Below are positions 1-9,121 of a stretch of 64,000 nucleotides of DNA, piece by piece. Every line of letters begins with the position of its first letter. Position 1 is the first letter of the stretch. The DNA comes from Anaerolineae bacterium (GTDB lineage Bacteria; Chloroflexota; Anaerolineae; Anaerolineales; E44-bin32). The position numbers and the translations under genes were made by a program. Below the pieces are notes generated by a model that was not told the DNA's origin, did not search any database, and saw only the letters and a program-made list of their open reading frames with translations. The stretch spans positions 33,466 through 97,465 of the forward strand of contig DUEZ01000079.1 in the NCBI GenBank assembly GCA_011174825.1. Reading direction: 5' to 3'.

Positions 1-343
1 GCTCCACGGAAAAGCCGTTGCCGAAAGGTCCACGGATTCCGATCAAGTCGCCTGGGCCGAGCGCATGAAGCGCGTTGGTCAATCTTCCTGTACGGCGGAC
101 GCACAACTCGAAGCTCGTGTTGCTCCGACTCGGGGAAGAGGAGATGCTGATCGGCGCTTCACCCACACCGAGAACTGAGACTTCGACGAATTGACCCGGT
201 CGATGATGGAGCGAGACTCCCTCTGGCAGCTCGATGGTGAAGAGCTTTTCAAGCTGGGTCAAGGGACGTACATCCGAAATAAGCATGCTCCTCGGGAGGT
301 AGATGGAGGTAGTTTCTAGGGTTTCAACCAGCGAATGGTTCAT
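1..343 (-). CDS. FAD-binding oxidoreductase, hydrogenase subunit gamma (HydG/AsrB-like), partial
   Basis: Read directly from the minus strand. It starts at an ATG overlapping the stop of the preceding gene by 4 bases (ATGA) and runs off the left edge after about 114 codons. The visible part is the N-terminal FAD-binding barrel of the ferredoxin-NADP reductase type: RPGQFVEVS, then APISISSSPS, which resembles the RxYS-like flavin site, then GPFGNGF. The family (sulfhydrogenase gamma, anaerobic sulfite reductase subunit B) passes electrons between NAD(P)H and iron-sulfur partners in the cytoplasm. It follows a HydB-like iron-sulfur gene, the usual pairing. The NAD-binding half and the C-terminal iron-sulfur site are outside the window, so NAD versus NADP specificity cannot be judged. 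Confidence 0.8.
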   Translation of the reverse strand, partial: MNHSLVETLETTSIYLPRSMLISDVRPLTQLEKLFTIELPEGVSLHHRPGQFVEVSVLGVGEAPISISSSPSRSNTSFELCVRRTGRLTNALHALGPGDLIGIRGPFGNGFSVE

Positions 344-1407
344 ACCAACACCTCCTGTTCGATGCTAGTGTAGGGGATTTGCCTCCGATAAAGATCATTC
401 AGAACCTCTACGGGTGTAATGCTAACCAAGCACGCTTGGGCGCAACGACCGCAACCGACGCAGCCGATGAAACCATATGTTTCAGGTTGATACATAAACT
501 TGTGGAAAAACCGGTGACGCAGGCGTGCAGCTCGATTGCTCCGGAAATCATGGCCACCAGCCACGCTTGAGAAGCGGTCTAATTGACAAGAATCCCATAC
601 GCGGGTTCGTGAGCCAGAATGGAGAGTAAAATCGACCTGATCGACCACGTCGAAGCAATTACATGTTGGGCACACGATATTACATCCGCCGCAGCTAAGA
701 CATTTTTCCCCAAGAATGTCCCAGAGTTCACTCTCGTAACTTAGGTCAAGCAGACTTGGTAGCTCGGTCATGTCAAAATCCAATTGATAAGAGAAGCGCG
801 ACCACTTTCCACTCATCACCTTCTGGAGGCGCTGGTAATCTTTAGGGGTCGCTTCGCGGACTCCTGCCGCTGAATGAAGGACCCGTAGTCCTTTTTCAGA
901 GCCGACCTCGATCACGTAAACACTGCCCAGATCCGTTAAGTGCAGATCGAAATCATCAGGTGTGCTTAGGGTTCCCATGTCCTTACAAAACGAAAACTCC
1001 GAACAAGGTCTCAGACACTCAATACTCACCAGTGTCGTAGCCTTACGACGGGCTTGATAATGTTGATCTGGATATCCTTGACCGAAAACACGATCCATTA
1101 GGGATATAGCATGCAGGTCACAAGTATGAATTCCAAAGACAATCGTCGGGGATTGGTCGAAGACAGGTTCAACCTTGTGACTGCTGCCCGATGTGTCGAA
1201 TTTAAGCAAGGTTTCCCACTGAGGCAGCAAGATCTTCTTGGGAGGGAGAATCGAGGGCGCGTGATCTAGCAGGAGATCACTGGGGTATTGAAGTTCTTCG
1301 AACACGATCTGATCCCCGGCCTCAGTTGAACCGATCAAACGGTAATCACGCTGAATTCGTAATAGCCAATCTGGCAAGTTGATCTTAGGGAATATTCTTA
1401 TGCTCAT
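340..1407 (-). CDS. 4Fe-4S dicluster protein, hydrogenase subunit beta (HydB/AsrA-like)
   Basis: A 355-residue soluble iron-sulfur protein. The C-terminal third carries the family signature: a cysteine-dense stretch at about residues 236-251 (CLSCGGCNIVCPTCNC) and a second set at about 315-326 (GCVGCGRCAQAC), enough for two [4Fe-4S] clusters. The family partners a HydG/AsrB flavoprotein and forms the diaphorase side of sulfhydrogenases and anaerobic sulfite reductase. The ATG at 1407 has an AAGGAA ribosome site 8 bases upstream, and the frame overlaps the end of the maturation-protease gene. Its place at the end of a group 4 hydrogenase operon, rather than with a group 3b hydrogenase, is unusual. 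Confidence 0.85.
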   Translation of the reverse strand: MSIRIFPKINLPDWLLRIQRDYRLIGSTEAGDQIVFEELQYPSDLLLDHAPSILPPKKILLPQWETLLKFDTSGSSHKVEPVFDQSPTIVFGIHTCDLHAISLMDRVFGQGYPDQHYQARRKATTLVSIECLRPCSEFSFCKDMGTLSTPDDFDLHLTDLGSVYVIEVGSEKGLRVLHSAAGVREATPKDYQRLQKVMSGKWSRFSYQLDFDMTELPSLLDLSYESELWDILGEKCLSCGGCNIVCPTCNCFDVVDQVDFTLHSGSRTRVWDSCQLDRFSSVAGGHDFRSNRAARLRHRFFHKFMYQPETYGFIGCVGCGRCAQACLVSITPVEVLNDLYRRQIPYTSIEQEVLV

Positions 1408-2035
1408 AAGTTACTTTTCCTTCCGATAGATTGTGATCAAAGGAATTCTGTAAGTGATCATGAGGGGTATCTACCAAGTGAGCACATCGATCTCCAGAAC
1501 CGGTGGACCATAAATTGATAAAGATTGCCCTCAACTCTTGAGCCATTTCCCATACACGCTTACGCACGATTGGAGTCAAGGGGCCGAAAGAAATGTGGGA
1601 TGGTTGAATTCCGAGTAGGGCGACCTGGCAGCCCATTTCTATGTTCAGATACGAGGCGAGTAGGTAAATGGGTAAAGTGTGAGTCGAAGCGCTAAGGCCG
1701 TTGGTCATACGCCAGGGGATCCAGCGGATAGTACCGGGTCTTTCATTCAATTGAGCGGCATCTACAAAAAGTACACAATCGGGGTTGAAACGCCGGACAA
1801 GCCCAGTGTAGTTCTCAGGTGCCGTTCCGGCGCAGACCACGAATAATCTATCATTTGTATTGGCAAGCGGACGCAATAAACGTGCAAGCAGTATCCCAGC
1901 TGCATCGTCACCGCGCATAGGATTGCCAACGCCGAGCAACGCAATGCGAGGGTTAGTCTCGGTCGATTTCAGCTTTAGAATCGTCTGATAGAGATTGCTC
2001 TGCCAAGACAAGCTGGACATCATTTTCATTCCCAT
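1385..2035 (-). CDS. [NiFe]-hydrogenase maturation protease (HycI/HyaD family)
   Basis: An endopeptidase of the family that trims the C-terminus of the hydrogenase large subunit once nickel is inserted. The N-terminal signature GVGNPMRGDDAAG carries the conserved acidic nickel-sensing residue, and a second acidic site follows in FVDAAQ. The likely substrate is in the same operon: the large subunit ends with a cleavable tail after DPCFSCNDR. The first ATG overlaps the ferredoxin gene by about 80 bases and has no clear ribosome site. Several ATGs lie within the first six codons, so the exact start is uncertain. The C-terminal 50 residues after the protease fold are not recognisable. Confidence 0.85.
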   Translation of the reverse strand: MGMKMMSSLSWQSNLYQTILKLKSTETNPRIALLGVGNPMRGDDAAGILLARLLRPLANTNDRLFVVCAGTAPENYTGLVRRFNPDCVLFVDAAQLNERPGTIRWIPWRMTNGLSASTHTLPIYLLASYLNIEMGCQVALLGIQPSHISFGPLTPIVRKRVWEMAQELRAIFINLWSTGSGDRCAHLVDTPHDHLQNSFDHNLSEGKVTYEHKNIP

Positions 2036-2384
2036 AATGGATCGTGAAAGGACTGCGGTTGAGTGCGGCCAATTCCCATTCCTGGTTGGATAATTCGAGG
2101 CAGCCGTGGCGGCAGCTTATGACGCATTGTGCGCAAAAGGTGCAGCGATCGGGGTGATAGGTCAGCACGAAACGTTTCTCTTCTCGATCTACTACAAAAA
2201 CCTCGATCGCGTGTGCAGGGCAGTCTTTTTCGCATAACCCGCAGCCGATACATGCCTCCGGATTCCAAATTAATTTCCCGCGTAATCGATCCGGCGGTTC
2301 CCGTCGCTCAAAAGGGTATTTTTCTGTAACAGGGCGACGTAAAAGGGATGTTGACACGTCGCGGAACATCATGCCTAGCTTCAT
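1953..2384 (-). CDS. Ferredoxin-like 4Fe-4S subunit of hydrogenase (NuoI/HycF-like)
   Basis: A 143-residue polyferredoxin with two [4Fe-4S] motifs: CIGCGLCEKDCP at about residues 45-56, then CTFCAQCVISC after a spacer. It should pass electrons between the soluble donor module and the small (NuoB-like) subunit of the membrane hydrogenase. I chose the ATG at 2384 because it overlaps the NuoH-like stop as ATGA. A longer frame opening at 2456 lies inside the neighbour and has no support. The spacing after the second motif (SCRHGC in place of CP) differs from canonical NuoI. Confidence 0.85.
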   Translation of the reverse strand: MKLGMMFRDVSTSLLRRPVTEKYPFERREPPDRLRGKLIWNPEACIGCGLCEKDCPAHAIEVFVVDREEKRFVLTYHPDRCTFCAQCVISCRHGCLELSNQEWELAALNRSPFTIHYGNENDVQLVLAEQSLSDDSKAEIDRD

Positions 2385-3322
2385 ACTGTTACTCCTCGCC
2401 AGATGATCATCCCCAGCCATTGGATCAGAACCAGGATCGTCCCGTAGCGCCACCACAAGCCAACGGATTGGTCAATTCGTAAGCGAGCGAAAAGTGCTTG
2501 GAGCACAACAAGGATCAGAAGAAGAGCAAGCGTTTTAATGAAGAAGAGATACGGGTTGGCGACGCCTGCTAAATAGAAGGAGGCGATGAGCGTCAACCCA
2601 ATGATCAACGTGACCCCTTTGCTCAATCTGAATAGCGCCAAACCTCTCCCGCTATATTCCGTAAGAGCTCCAGCCACGATCTCGGTCTCAGCCTCGGGTG
2701 CGTCGAGGGGAGGTAATTCTAGTTTTCCCATAAGCCCGATAATAGCGACCAGAAAGCCAATAGGTTGAGTGAAGAGAAGCCATCGTCCTTCTGCGAAAGA
2801 TGCGATTTCTCGGATCTCCCAACTCCCTGCCGCGAAAGCAGGACCTAACAAAGCGAGCAGGAAGGGCGCTTCGTACGAAAAGAGCTGCGTCAGCGTCCGT
2901 GTTGCTCCAACGAGTGAGAAACGATCCAGTGTATTCGCCCCGGCTAGCCCCAGACAAAGTGTGAGCATGCTTAGCAAGTAAATCGTGACGATCAAATCAC
3001 CGGGGAAGCTGGTTATCGGTGAAAGACCAGCGAAAGGAACATATAAAGCCGCAGTCAGCCCACCTGCTAAGGCAAAGATTGGCAAACCGATAAAGAGGCG
3101 CGCATCAACGCCCTCGGGCACGACTTCTTCTTTAGCCAGCAGCTTGATCACATCCGCAACTGGCTGGAACCAACGCGGCCCGATTCGGTTTTGTAACTGC
3201 GCGAGAAATTTTCGATCGACCCACTCATAGAAAAGACCCGTAAGCAGGACGAAAAGACCGCCTGGAAATAGGAGCAGCGATAAGCAGCTAGCGAGGATGT
3301 CCTTGATAGTATTCGATTCCAT
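2381..3322 (-). CDS. Membrane-anchoring hydrogenase subunit, NuoH/HycD family
   Basis: A 313-residue membrane protein with about eight hydrophobic helices. It has the NuoH/EchB/HycD landmarks: the quinone-site-like loop region KEEVVPEGVDARLF near residue 65, and DAPEAETEIVAGALTEYSG near 205-220 with its conserved glutamates. It anchors the hydrogenase peripheral arm to the ion-translocating membrane arm. The start at 3322 overlaps the large-subunit gene by 35 bases and has a GGGAGG ribosome site about 10 bases upstream. Fully co-linear with nuoD-like upstream and the ferredoxin downstream. Confidence 0.9.
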   Translation of the reverse strand: MESNTIKDILASCLSLLLFPGGLFVLLTGLFYEWVDRKFLAQLQNRIGPRWFQPVADVIKLLAKEEVVPEGVDARLFIGLPIFALAGGLTAALYVPFAGLSPITSFPGDLIVTIYLLSMLTLCLGLAGANTLDRFSLVGATRTLTQLFSYEAPFLLALLGPAFAAGSWEIREIASFAEGRWLLFTQPIGFLVAIIGLMGKLELPPLDAPEAETEIVAGALTEYSGRGLALFRLSKGVTLIIGLTLIASFYLAGVANPYLFFIKTLALLLILVVLQALFARLRIDQSVGLWWRYGTILVLIQWLGMIIWRGVTV

Positions 3323-4484
3323 AGCGTCTTAGTGCCTCCCAGGTCCAACCTGACTGTTTGTTGCGACCATGATCGATGAGCACCATGCGGTCATTGCACG
3401 AGAAACAGGGGTCAATGCCAACCACGATCATTGGCACGTCCGCCAGTTGGTGTCCGATTGCTAGCTTGACGACGGACATCATGTTGCAAATCGTTGGGGT
3501 ACGAACCTTGATCCGCTCGGGTATGTCTGTACCGTTACTCTTAATAAAGTAGAACAATTCGCCTCGCGGTGCTTCGACGCGACTAACGGTCTCCCCAGCC
3601 TTAATTCGACGGGGGATGCGCGTGGTGAGATCACCGGGTGGTAACGTTTTGACGATCTCGCGAATAATGCGGAAGCTCTCGAACAACTCCTTTATTCGAA
3701 CGACAAAGCGCGCTTCCAAGTCCCCTCGTTCGTCGAGGGTGATCCACACTGGGTAGTTAGCATATGCTCCATATGGAGCCTCGACGCGGATATCACGCGC
3801 AACATTCGACGCACGTGCTGTGGGTCCTACCGTACCAAGCACCTCGGCTTGAGATCGATTCATGACGCCTATCCCTCGTGTGCGTTGGAGGAACATCGCG
3901 TCGGAGGTGACCACATCCAAGTAGTGATGAGTACGCTCCTCAAGGTAATGAATGCCATCGAGTATCAGTTGAGCCAGGTCGTCATCGATATCGATCTTGA
4001 CGCCCCCTAGCACATTGACTGAATAATTCACGCGGTTACCGCTCAACGATTCCAAAAGGTCCATAATGGTTTCGCGGTCACGCCAGCTATACATGAACAG
4101 CGTGTCGAATCCGGCTTCGTGAGCAGCGACACCGAGCCAGAGCAGGTGACTGTGGATACGTTCCATTTCAGCTACCAACACTCGAATTGCTTGAGCGCGT
4201 GGGGGAACTTCGACGGCAGCGAGTTGTTCCACGCCGAGGCAGTAAGCAGTGGCGTGGATATGAGAACAAATGCCACAGATCCGCTCGAGCAGATAGAGGT
4301 TCTGTACCCAGTTACGACTTTCTGTGGCTTTCTCGACGCCCCTATGGGCATAACCAAGACGCACAACAGCTTTGGTCACAATTTCGCCGTCGACGGTAAT
4401 CAGGAAATGCTCGGGTTCTTTCAACGCCGGGTGTTGAGGCCCGATCGGAACCGTGAAGCTCTCAAGCGTTTTATCCGAATGCAT
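3288..4484 (-). CDS. Group 4 [NiFe]-hydrogenase large (catalytic) subunit
   Basis: A 398-residue protein of the NuoD/HycE/EchE superfamily. Both nickel-binding CxxC pairs are present: ERICGIC (Cys70 and Cys73) and DPCFSC (Cys360 and Cys363). True complex I NuoD lacks these, so this is a catalytic hydrogenase. Some 32 residues follow DPCFSCNDR, and the protease gene in the same operon is expected to remove them after Arg366. I used the ATG at 4484, which touches the NuoC-like stop (TGATG) and has a GGGAG site. The open frame extends to 4565 without support. It should reduce protons or oxidise H2 at the membrane, coupled to ion translocation. Confidence 0.93.
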   Translation of the reverse strand: MHSDKTLESFTVPIGPQHPALKEPEHFLITVDGEIVTKAVVRLGYAHRGVEKATESRNWVQNLYLLERICGICSHIHATAYCLGVEQLAAVEVPPRAQAIRVLVAEMERIHSHLLWLGVAAHEAGFDTLFMYSWRDRETIMDLLESLSGNRVNYSVNVLGGVKIDIDDDLAQLILDGIHYLEERTHHYLDVVTSDAMFLQRTRGIGVMNRSQAEVLGTVGPTARASNVARDIRVEAPYGAYANYPVWITLDERGDLEARFVVRIKELFESFRIIREIVKTLPPGDLTTRIPRRIKAGETVSRVEAPRGELFYFIKSNGTDIPERIKVRTPTICNMMSVVKLAIGHQLADVPMIVVGIDPCFSCNDRMVLIDHGRNKQSGWTWEALRRYGIEYYQGHPR

Positions 4485-4972
4485 CAAAATTCTCCCAGAG
4501 TCTCTTGCAGTGATAAGGTTTCTTCGTCCATGTCTTTGCGCAGCGGGTAAACGTTCTCGGGCCAATCGTCAGGGAGATAAAGGCGGAGAGGGTTAGGCAA
4601 ACCTGTGACCTCCACCCCGAACATCTCGCTTAGTTCACGCTCGAAGGCCTCTGCACTTGGGATGACGCTACACAGACTAGGGACTGAAGCCTGCTCGCGT
4701 GACACTCGCACACGAAGTGTAATAACCGCAGCTGCTGTGCAGAAGTGATACATGACTTCCAATTCACCAGATTCGGAACCAAGGTCAAGCCCAGTGATCG
4801 CGGCAAGGTATCCCAGACGTTTCACGCGTAAGGCTACGACCATTGGGACCAAGTCATCTATCGATGTCAGCGTCACATCCAAACGGTTGGGCTCCGGAGC
4901 GTCGGTTTCCGTCTTCCAAACCCACTCTTCTGCAATCTGCCTCCCAATTTCCAATGCTTCCTTGGTGTTCAT
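4484..4972 (-). CDS. NuoC-like hydrogenase subunit (30 kDa complex I subunit family)
   Basis: A 162-residue protein. Its C-terminal half has the NuoC/HycE-N signature ERELSEMFGVEVTGLPNPLRLYLPDDWPENVYPLRKD, shown here as the two pieces ERELSEMFGVEV and LYLPDDWPENVYPLRKD. The family lies between the catalytic large subunit and the rest of the arm and is structural, with no cofactor. The ATG at 4972 overlaps the small-subunit stop as ATGA, so the two are translationally coupled. A single NuoC-type gene separate from the large subunit is typical of Ech/Mbh-type hydrogenases, whereas HycE is a fusion. Confidence 0.88.
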   Translation of the reverse strand: MNTKEALEIGRQIAEEWVWKTETDAPEPNRLDVTLTSIDDLVPMVVALRVKRLGYLAAITGLDLGSESGELEVMYHFCTAAAVITLRVRVSREQASVPSLCSVIPSAEAFERELSEMFGVEVTGLPNPLRLYLPDDWPENVYPLRKDMDEETLSLQETLGEF

Positions 4973-5490
4973 GTCAGATCATCCACTTCTATTGAATTTC
5001 CGCCTATTTGAAGTTGTTTATCGTTATTGCTAACAGGCATTTTCAAGCTTGAAAGCAGTTTGACGACTCCATCGATGATGGCTTCTGGCCGAGGTGGGCA
5101 GCCTGGAATGTATGCATCCACCGGAATCACTTTGTCGATACCACCCTTGACGTTGTAACAACCTTGAAAGACTCCTCCTGAAATGGCGCATGCGCCGATG
5201 GCAACGACAAACTTCGGCTCATGCATCTGCGCGTAAATACGTAATAGCCGGTTGCGAGCCTGTCTGGAGACCGCTCCTGTGCAGAGCAGGACATCTGCGT
5301 GTCTTGGACTTCCCTGCAGCTTGATGCCGAAACGCTCGAGATCATAGCGGGGTGTCAATGTAGCCAATATCTCGATATCGCAGCCATTGCACGATCCGCT
5401 GTTGAAATGCAGAACCCAGGGTGAGTTCATTCGCGCCCATGTCTTGACCTTGGTAAGAAGCTTGAAACGTTGATCTTCGCTTTGGTTCAT
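4969..5490 (-). CDS. [NiFe]-hydrogenase small subunit, NuoB/EchC family
   Basis: A 173-residue cytoplasmic iron-sulfur subunit. The N-terminal motif SGSCNGCDIE is the group 4 hydrogenase form (complex I NuoB has a double-Cys motif instead). The remaining ligands of the proximal [4Fe-4S] cluster are in LLCTG, GACAISGG and PGCPPRPE. It relays electrons from the ferredoxin subunit to the NiFe site of the large subunit. It starts 19 bases after the small membrane subunit and overlaps the NuoC-like gene. Together with the large subunit it makes group 4 assignment firm. The subgroup needs a phylogeny. Confidence 0.92.
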   Translation of the reverse strand: MNQSEDQRFKLLTKVKTWARMNSPWVLHFNSGSCNGCDIEILATLTPRYDLERFGIKLQGSPRHADVLLCTGAVSRQARNRLLRIYAQMHEPKFVVAIGACAISGGVFQGCYNVKGGIDKVIPVDAYIPGCPPRPEAIIDGVVKLLSSLKMPVSNNDKQLQIGGNSIEVDDLT

Positions 5491-5509
5491 CTTTCCGGCT
5501 CCCTTATCC

Positions 5510-5824
5510 TCACCCCAGGATCAAAGCCGACAAGGCGAGTAGAAGTCCTGCCAGGTAGATCACTGTAACCGGTGTAAAACCTCCGGTACCCAATACGAGA
5601 ACCCCCAAGTGTAAGATGGCGAAAAACAGCGCAATGACAAAGAATGGTCGATAACCTGGAGCTGCTGCATGAGCCGGAGGTGCTTCACCGCTTGAGTATG
5701 TGCTCTTTTTGAGCGCGGTCGCATGGGAAGGTCCAGCCAAATACCTTCCCAGAGCATATAGGATTCCCACCAATGCGAGATAGATAAGAAAGGCCATTGG
5801 GGGAAATAAGAGGGCGTTTTCCAT
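5510..5824 (-). CDS. Small membrane subunit, NuoA-like
   Basis: A 104-residue protein with three predicted membrane helices (about residues 8-28, 60-80 and 84-103). Its position between the antiporter-like gene and the NuoB-like gene matches NuoA. The loop YSSGEAPP resembles the NuoA YECG loop but lacks its cysteine, and the acidic residues of the second NuoA helix are replaced by ILHLG. It may therefore be a structural NuoA relative without the quinone-linked acids. It may equally be a small Ech/Mbh-type membrane subunit. Family assignment rests mainly on synteny and topology. Confidence 0.6.
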   Translation of the reverse strand: MENALLFPPMAFLIYLALVGILYALGRYLAGPSHATALKKSTYSSGEAPPAHAAAPGYRPFFVIALFFAILHLGVLVLGTGGFTPVTVIYLAGLLLALSALILG

Positions 5825-5871
5825 TAAGATCTCCTACTTTCTTTTTTCATGGTTGCATATCTTTTCGACTA

Positions 5872-7368
5872 TTACCTACCAAAGCTATCTAGTAGTGCTC
5901 TACCGGCGGGATCGGTCAACCAACTTAGCAACCTGGGCCAAATACCGATGGCGACGACAGCAAGTGCCATGATAAATAGGGGAACGTTCATCAATCTAGG
6001 TGAAGGGCTGCCGGAACGAACAGCTTCCGATGGCTCCAGCCGGTAAACAGCGTTGACAAGCGGAGCATAATACGCCAACGAGAGCACACTGTTTAAAGCC
6101 GCGAATGCAATCAGCGTACCGATCCAGGGGTTATGAGTCTCGAAACCGGCGACAAATATCTGCCATTTCGACATGAATCCGGCTAACGGGGGCAAGCCCC
6201 CAAGACCCAAGACTGCCAGGCTTAGGGTCAGTGCGGCGATGGGATAATGCTTCGCTGCTCCCGCCAGATCTTCGATCAGGAGGGGTTTGTGGTCACCGAG
6301 GGAAAGGTGTAGCGTGTAGAGTAGCGTACCAGCAGCCAGAAAGGCTAATCCCTTCATCAAGCCATGATTCAGCATGTGGAACAACCCACCTTGAGCCCCG
6401 CCGGATTCATCTGCATAGAAAGTGATTCCCAACCCTACAAGCATGTAACCAATGTGGACGAGGCTGGAATAAGCTAACAAACGCTTGACCTGTTTTTGAC
6501 CCAGAGCCAAAAGGTTACCCGCAAGCATGTTTAATGCCCCAAAACCCATGAGTAACGGCCCCCAGAGGGCCGTGACACTCACCAACGCAGCCAGAGATCT
6601 CATCATGGCGACCAATCCAGCCTCAATCACGACCCCTGAAAGCATGGCGCTGATCCCGCTTGGTGCTTGCGCGTGGGCATCTGGCAACCAGGCGTGTAAG
6701 GGGACAAGGGCGGTCTTAACCCCGAAACCGATTACGAAGAGGGCTCCCGCCGCTATTGTTATGGGCGAAATGGTGGCTAAATTGTTGATCTCCTCAAGAT
6801 CTAAGGTACCTGAATGAGAAAGCACCATTCCAATCCCTAACAAGACCAAGATAGAGCCTGCTGCGCTCTGGACAAGGTATTTAATGCCTGCTTCGAGCGA
6901 TGCGGGTTGATCACGGTAGAAAGCGACGAGCAGGTACGAAGTGACAGCCATCGCCTCGAACCAAATCCACAGGTTGAACAAATCGGCTGCGCATCCAAGA
7001 CCAATCATTACACCGATCATGGCCACCAGCATGGCGTAAAACTTTTCTTCACCTTCCTCGCGCGCCATGTAGGGACCGGAAAAAAAGACCACCAGAGTGC
7101 CAAGCCCTAAGGCGAGACCAGCCAACAACAACCCTAAGCCATCCATTTGGACCGCGACCGATCCTAAAGTGAAGCTCAAAGAACCATAAATCTGTAGTTC
7201 CTGAAAAGATAAGTAAAAGGGTATCCAAGTTGCGAGCAGGGCAACGAATCCTGCTCCTTGGGCGATCACGCGTTGCCTGTGCCGCTTCCCTAGGTGACCA
7301 GCTAGATAAATCAGGGGCGATGTGACCAGTGGAAGAGCGATCAGCCACAGGAACGATGGATAGGTCAT
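5872..7368 (-). CDS. Proton/sodium-translocating antiporter-like subunit (NuoN/MrpD family)
   Basis: A 498-residue, roughly 14-helix membrane protein. It has the conserved antiporter core GVKTALVPLHAWLPDAHAQAPSGISAMLSG at about residues 215-245, broken here as GVKTALVPLHAWLPDAH and QAPSGISAMLSG. The lysine and histidines of that segment line the ion channel in complex I, Mrp and Mbh. I chose the ATG at 7368 because a run of G residues (GGGGGG) lies 7 bases upstream and the NuoL-like gene ends right before it. The open frame extends 21 codons further without support. It should pump H+ or Na+ when the hydrogenase turns over. Confidence 0.88.
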   Translation of the reverse strand: MTYPSFLWLIALPLVTSPLIYLAGHLGKRHRQRVIAQGAGFVALLATWIPFYLSFQELQIYGSLSFTLGSVAVQMDGLGLLLAGLALGLGTLVVFFSGPYMAREEGEEKFYAMLVAMIGVMIGLGCAADLFNLWIWFEAMAVTSYLLVAFYRDQPASLEAGIKYLVQSAAGSILVLLGIGMVLSHSGTLDLEEINNLATISPITIAAGALFVIGFGVKTALVPLHAWLPDAHAQAPSGISAMLSGVVIEAGLVAMMRSLAALVSVTALWGPLLMGFGALNMLAGNLLALGQKQVKRLLAYSSLVHIGYMLVGLGITFYADESGGAQGGLFHMLNHGLMKGLAFLAAGTLLYTLHLSLGDHKPLLIEDLAGAAKHYPIAALTLSLAVLGLGGLPPLAGFMSKWQIFVAGFETHNPWIGTLIAFAALNSVLSLAYYAPLVNAVYRLEPSEAVRSGSPSPRLMNVPLFIMALAVVAIGIWPRLLSWLTDPAGRALLDSFGR

Positions 7369-7369
7369 T

Positions 7370-9118
7370 TCACACCCCCCATGCCAAGATCGTGAGCACA
7401 ATGCATAATCCGCCAACAATGCCCACGACATTCCAGTTTAACTGTCCAGTCTGGGTGATACGAACAACCGATGACAAGTGCTTTGTGAGCTGGACAACAC
7501 CTCGGTTGATCTCTTCGAAACCGAAACCAGCTTCCGCAAATGAGACGAGCGGCTGAAACGCTCCTAGTAACGACTTGAGACGCAGACGCAGCGTCCAAAG
7601 ATAAAATCCCATAAGGATGATGAAAAGTGCCAACCATGTGGATGGGGCAGCGACGAGGCCGAGAACGAGTTCAACGATCTTCAGTGTTTGTATCTGGTGG
7701 AATGGAAGGCTGGTTGAAAGGAGGTTTCCAAAAGCACCAGCCGTCAACCAAGTCGTAAACACAGCTAGTGAGAGCGTACCTAGGGAGACTCGCATAGCCT
7801 GGGGCGCATCGTTGGTTGCTTCCGTGTATTTTCGCTCGCCATAGAAGATCATCGAGATCATACGTACCGTGTACAGAGCTGTGATCCCGGCTCCGAACAA
7901 CATGCATAGATATGCCCAGCGTGGACTATGTAAAAACCCATGTTCTAAGATTAATTCCTTGCTGAAAAACCCATTGGCGATCGGAAGCCCCGCCAAGGCC
8001 ATGGAACCAATGATGAAGACGGTACGCACGAAAGGCATGTCTTTTCCCAAACTGCCCATCGCTCGCATGTCACGCGTACCGACAGATTGGATCACGGCGC
8101 CCGCGCATAGGAAAAGCAGCGCTTTAAAGACCGAATGGCTTAGCAGATGGAACTGACTTGCAAAAACTGCACCCGTTCCAATGGCATAGATCATGTAGCC
8201 AAGCTGGCTGATGGTCGAGTACGCTAAAGCGCGCTTGAGATCGTTGGCGGCTAACGCCATCAGCGCTGCTAATAAAGCGGAAAGGAGCCCAACGACGATC
8301 ACACTAATTTTCCAACCTGGGACATTGCTGAAAGCCGGATAGAAGCGAGCGAGCAAGTAAACCCCCGCATTTACCATGGTGGCAGCGTGGATGAGTGCTG
8401 TGACCGGCGTGGGCGCCTCCATGGCATCGGGGAGCCAGGTATGAAGTGGAACCTGGGCCGACTTGGCAATCGCTGCAGCTAGGAAGCCAAACGCGATCAA
8501 GCTTAGGATGTGGGGCGGGAAGGTCCCTGCTTGCATCAGGAAGTCATGGATCTGGTAACTTCCGATTTGGGATCGGATGACCAAAGCACCGATCAATAAA
8601 CCAATGCCTCCCAGTTGGGTGACGATCAAGGCTTTGATCCCACCAGCTACAGCCTTTGGATCATCGTTGTGAAACGAGATCAACGCGTAAGAACAAAACG
8701 CCGTGATCTCCCAAAAGAGGAACATAAAAAGTACGCTGCCCGAGAGACCCAATCCCGCCATCGCCCCAATAAAGAGTAATACGAGCGAGTAATATCGGCG
8801 TAATTGCGCTTCCTTGCGCATATAATCCATCGAATAGATCACGGTCAGACTACCTACTACGGTAGCGATCGTGGAAAGGAAAACACCGAGGCCATCTGGA
8901 ATGAGGGTGAAATCCCCGAAGTAACTTCCCATTGATATACGAAATGTGACCTTATTTGAGCCGTATCCTAGTAAAAATAATGACGCTATCCCGGCTGCAA
9001 CGGAGAATACCGTAGCGAGTATATGTTGCGTTTTTCGTTGTTTTTCGCCCAACAACCAAATGATGATTGCACCGAGCCAGGGTAAACCGATGGAGAGGAC
9101 CATCAGAAGGGTGGACAT
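7370..9118 (-). CDS. Antiporter-like subunit, NuoL/MrpA family
   Basis: A 582-residue multi-pass protein and the second ion-pumping subunit of the operon. The core signature is KSAQVPLHTWLPDAMEAPTP followed by VTALIHAATMVNAGVYLLAR, with the family's conserved Lys, His and the loop Glu. It is slightly shorter than E. coli NuoL. The C-terminus still has one or two extra helices after a charged linker (LRLRLKSLLG), so a lateral helix may be present in short form. It lies 3 bases after the NuoK-like stop. With two antiporter-type subunits the complex resembles the Mbh/Hyf type more than the one-antiporter Ech type. Confidence 0.9.
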   Translation of the reverse strand: MSTLLMVLSIGLPWLGAIIIWLLGEKQRKTQHILATVFSVAAGIASLFLLGYGSNKVTFRISMGSYFGDFTLIPDGLGVFLSTIATVVGSLTVIYSMDYMRKEAQLRRYYSLVLLFIGAMAGLGLSGSVLFMFLFWEITAFCSYALISFHNDDPKAVAGGIKALIVTQLGGIGLLIGALVIRSQIGSYQIHDFLMQAGTFPPHILSLIAFGFLAAAIAKSAQVPLHTWLPDAMEAPTPVTALIHAATMVNAGVYLLARFYPAFSNVPGWKISVIVVGLLSALLAALMALAANDLKRALAYSTISQLGYMIYAIGTGAVFASQFHLLSHSVFKALLFLCAGAVIQSVGTRDMRAMGSLGKDMPFVRTVFIIGSMALAGLPIANGFFSKELILEHGFLHSPRWAYLCMLFGAGITALYTVRMISMIFYGERKYTEATNDAPQAMRVSLGTLSLAVFTTWLTAGAFGNLLSTSLPFHQIQTLKIVELVLGLVAAPSTWLALFIILMGFYLWTLRLRLKSLLGAFQPLVSFAEAGFGFEEINRGVVQLTKHLSSVVRITQTGQLNWNVVGIVGGLCIVLTILAWGV

Positions 9119-9121
9119 GGT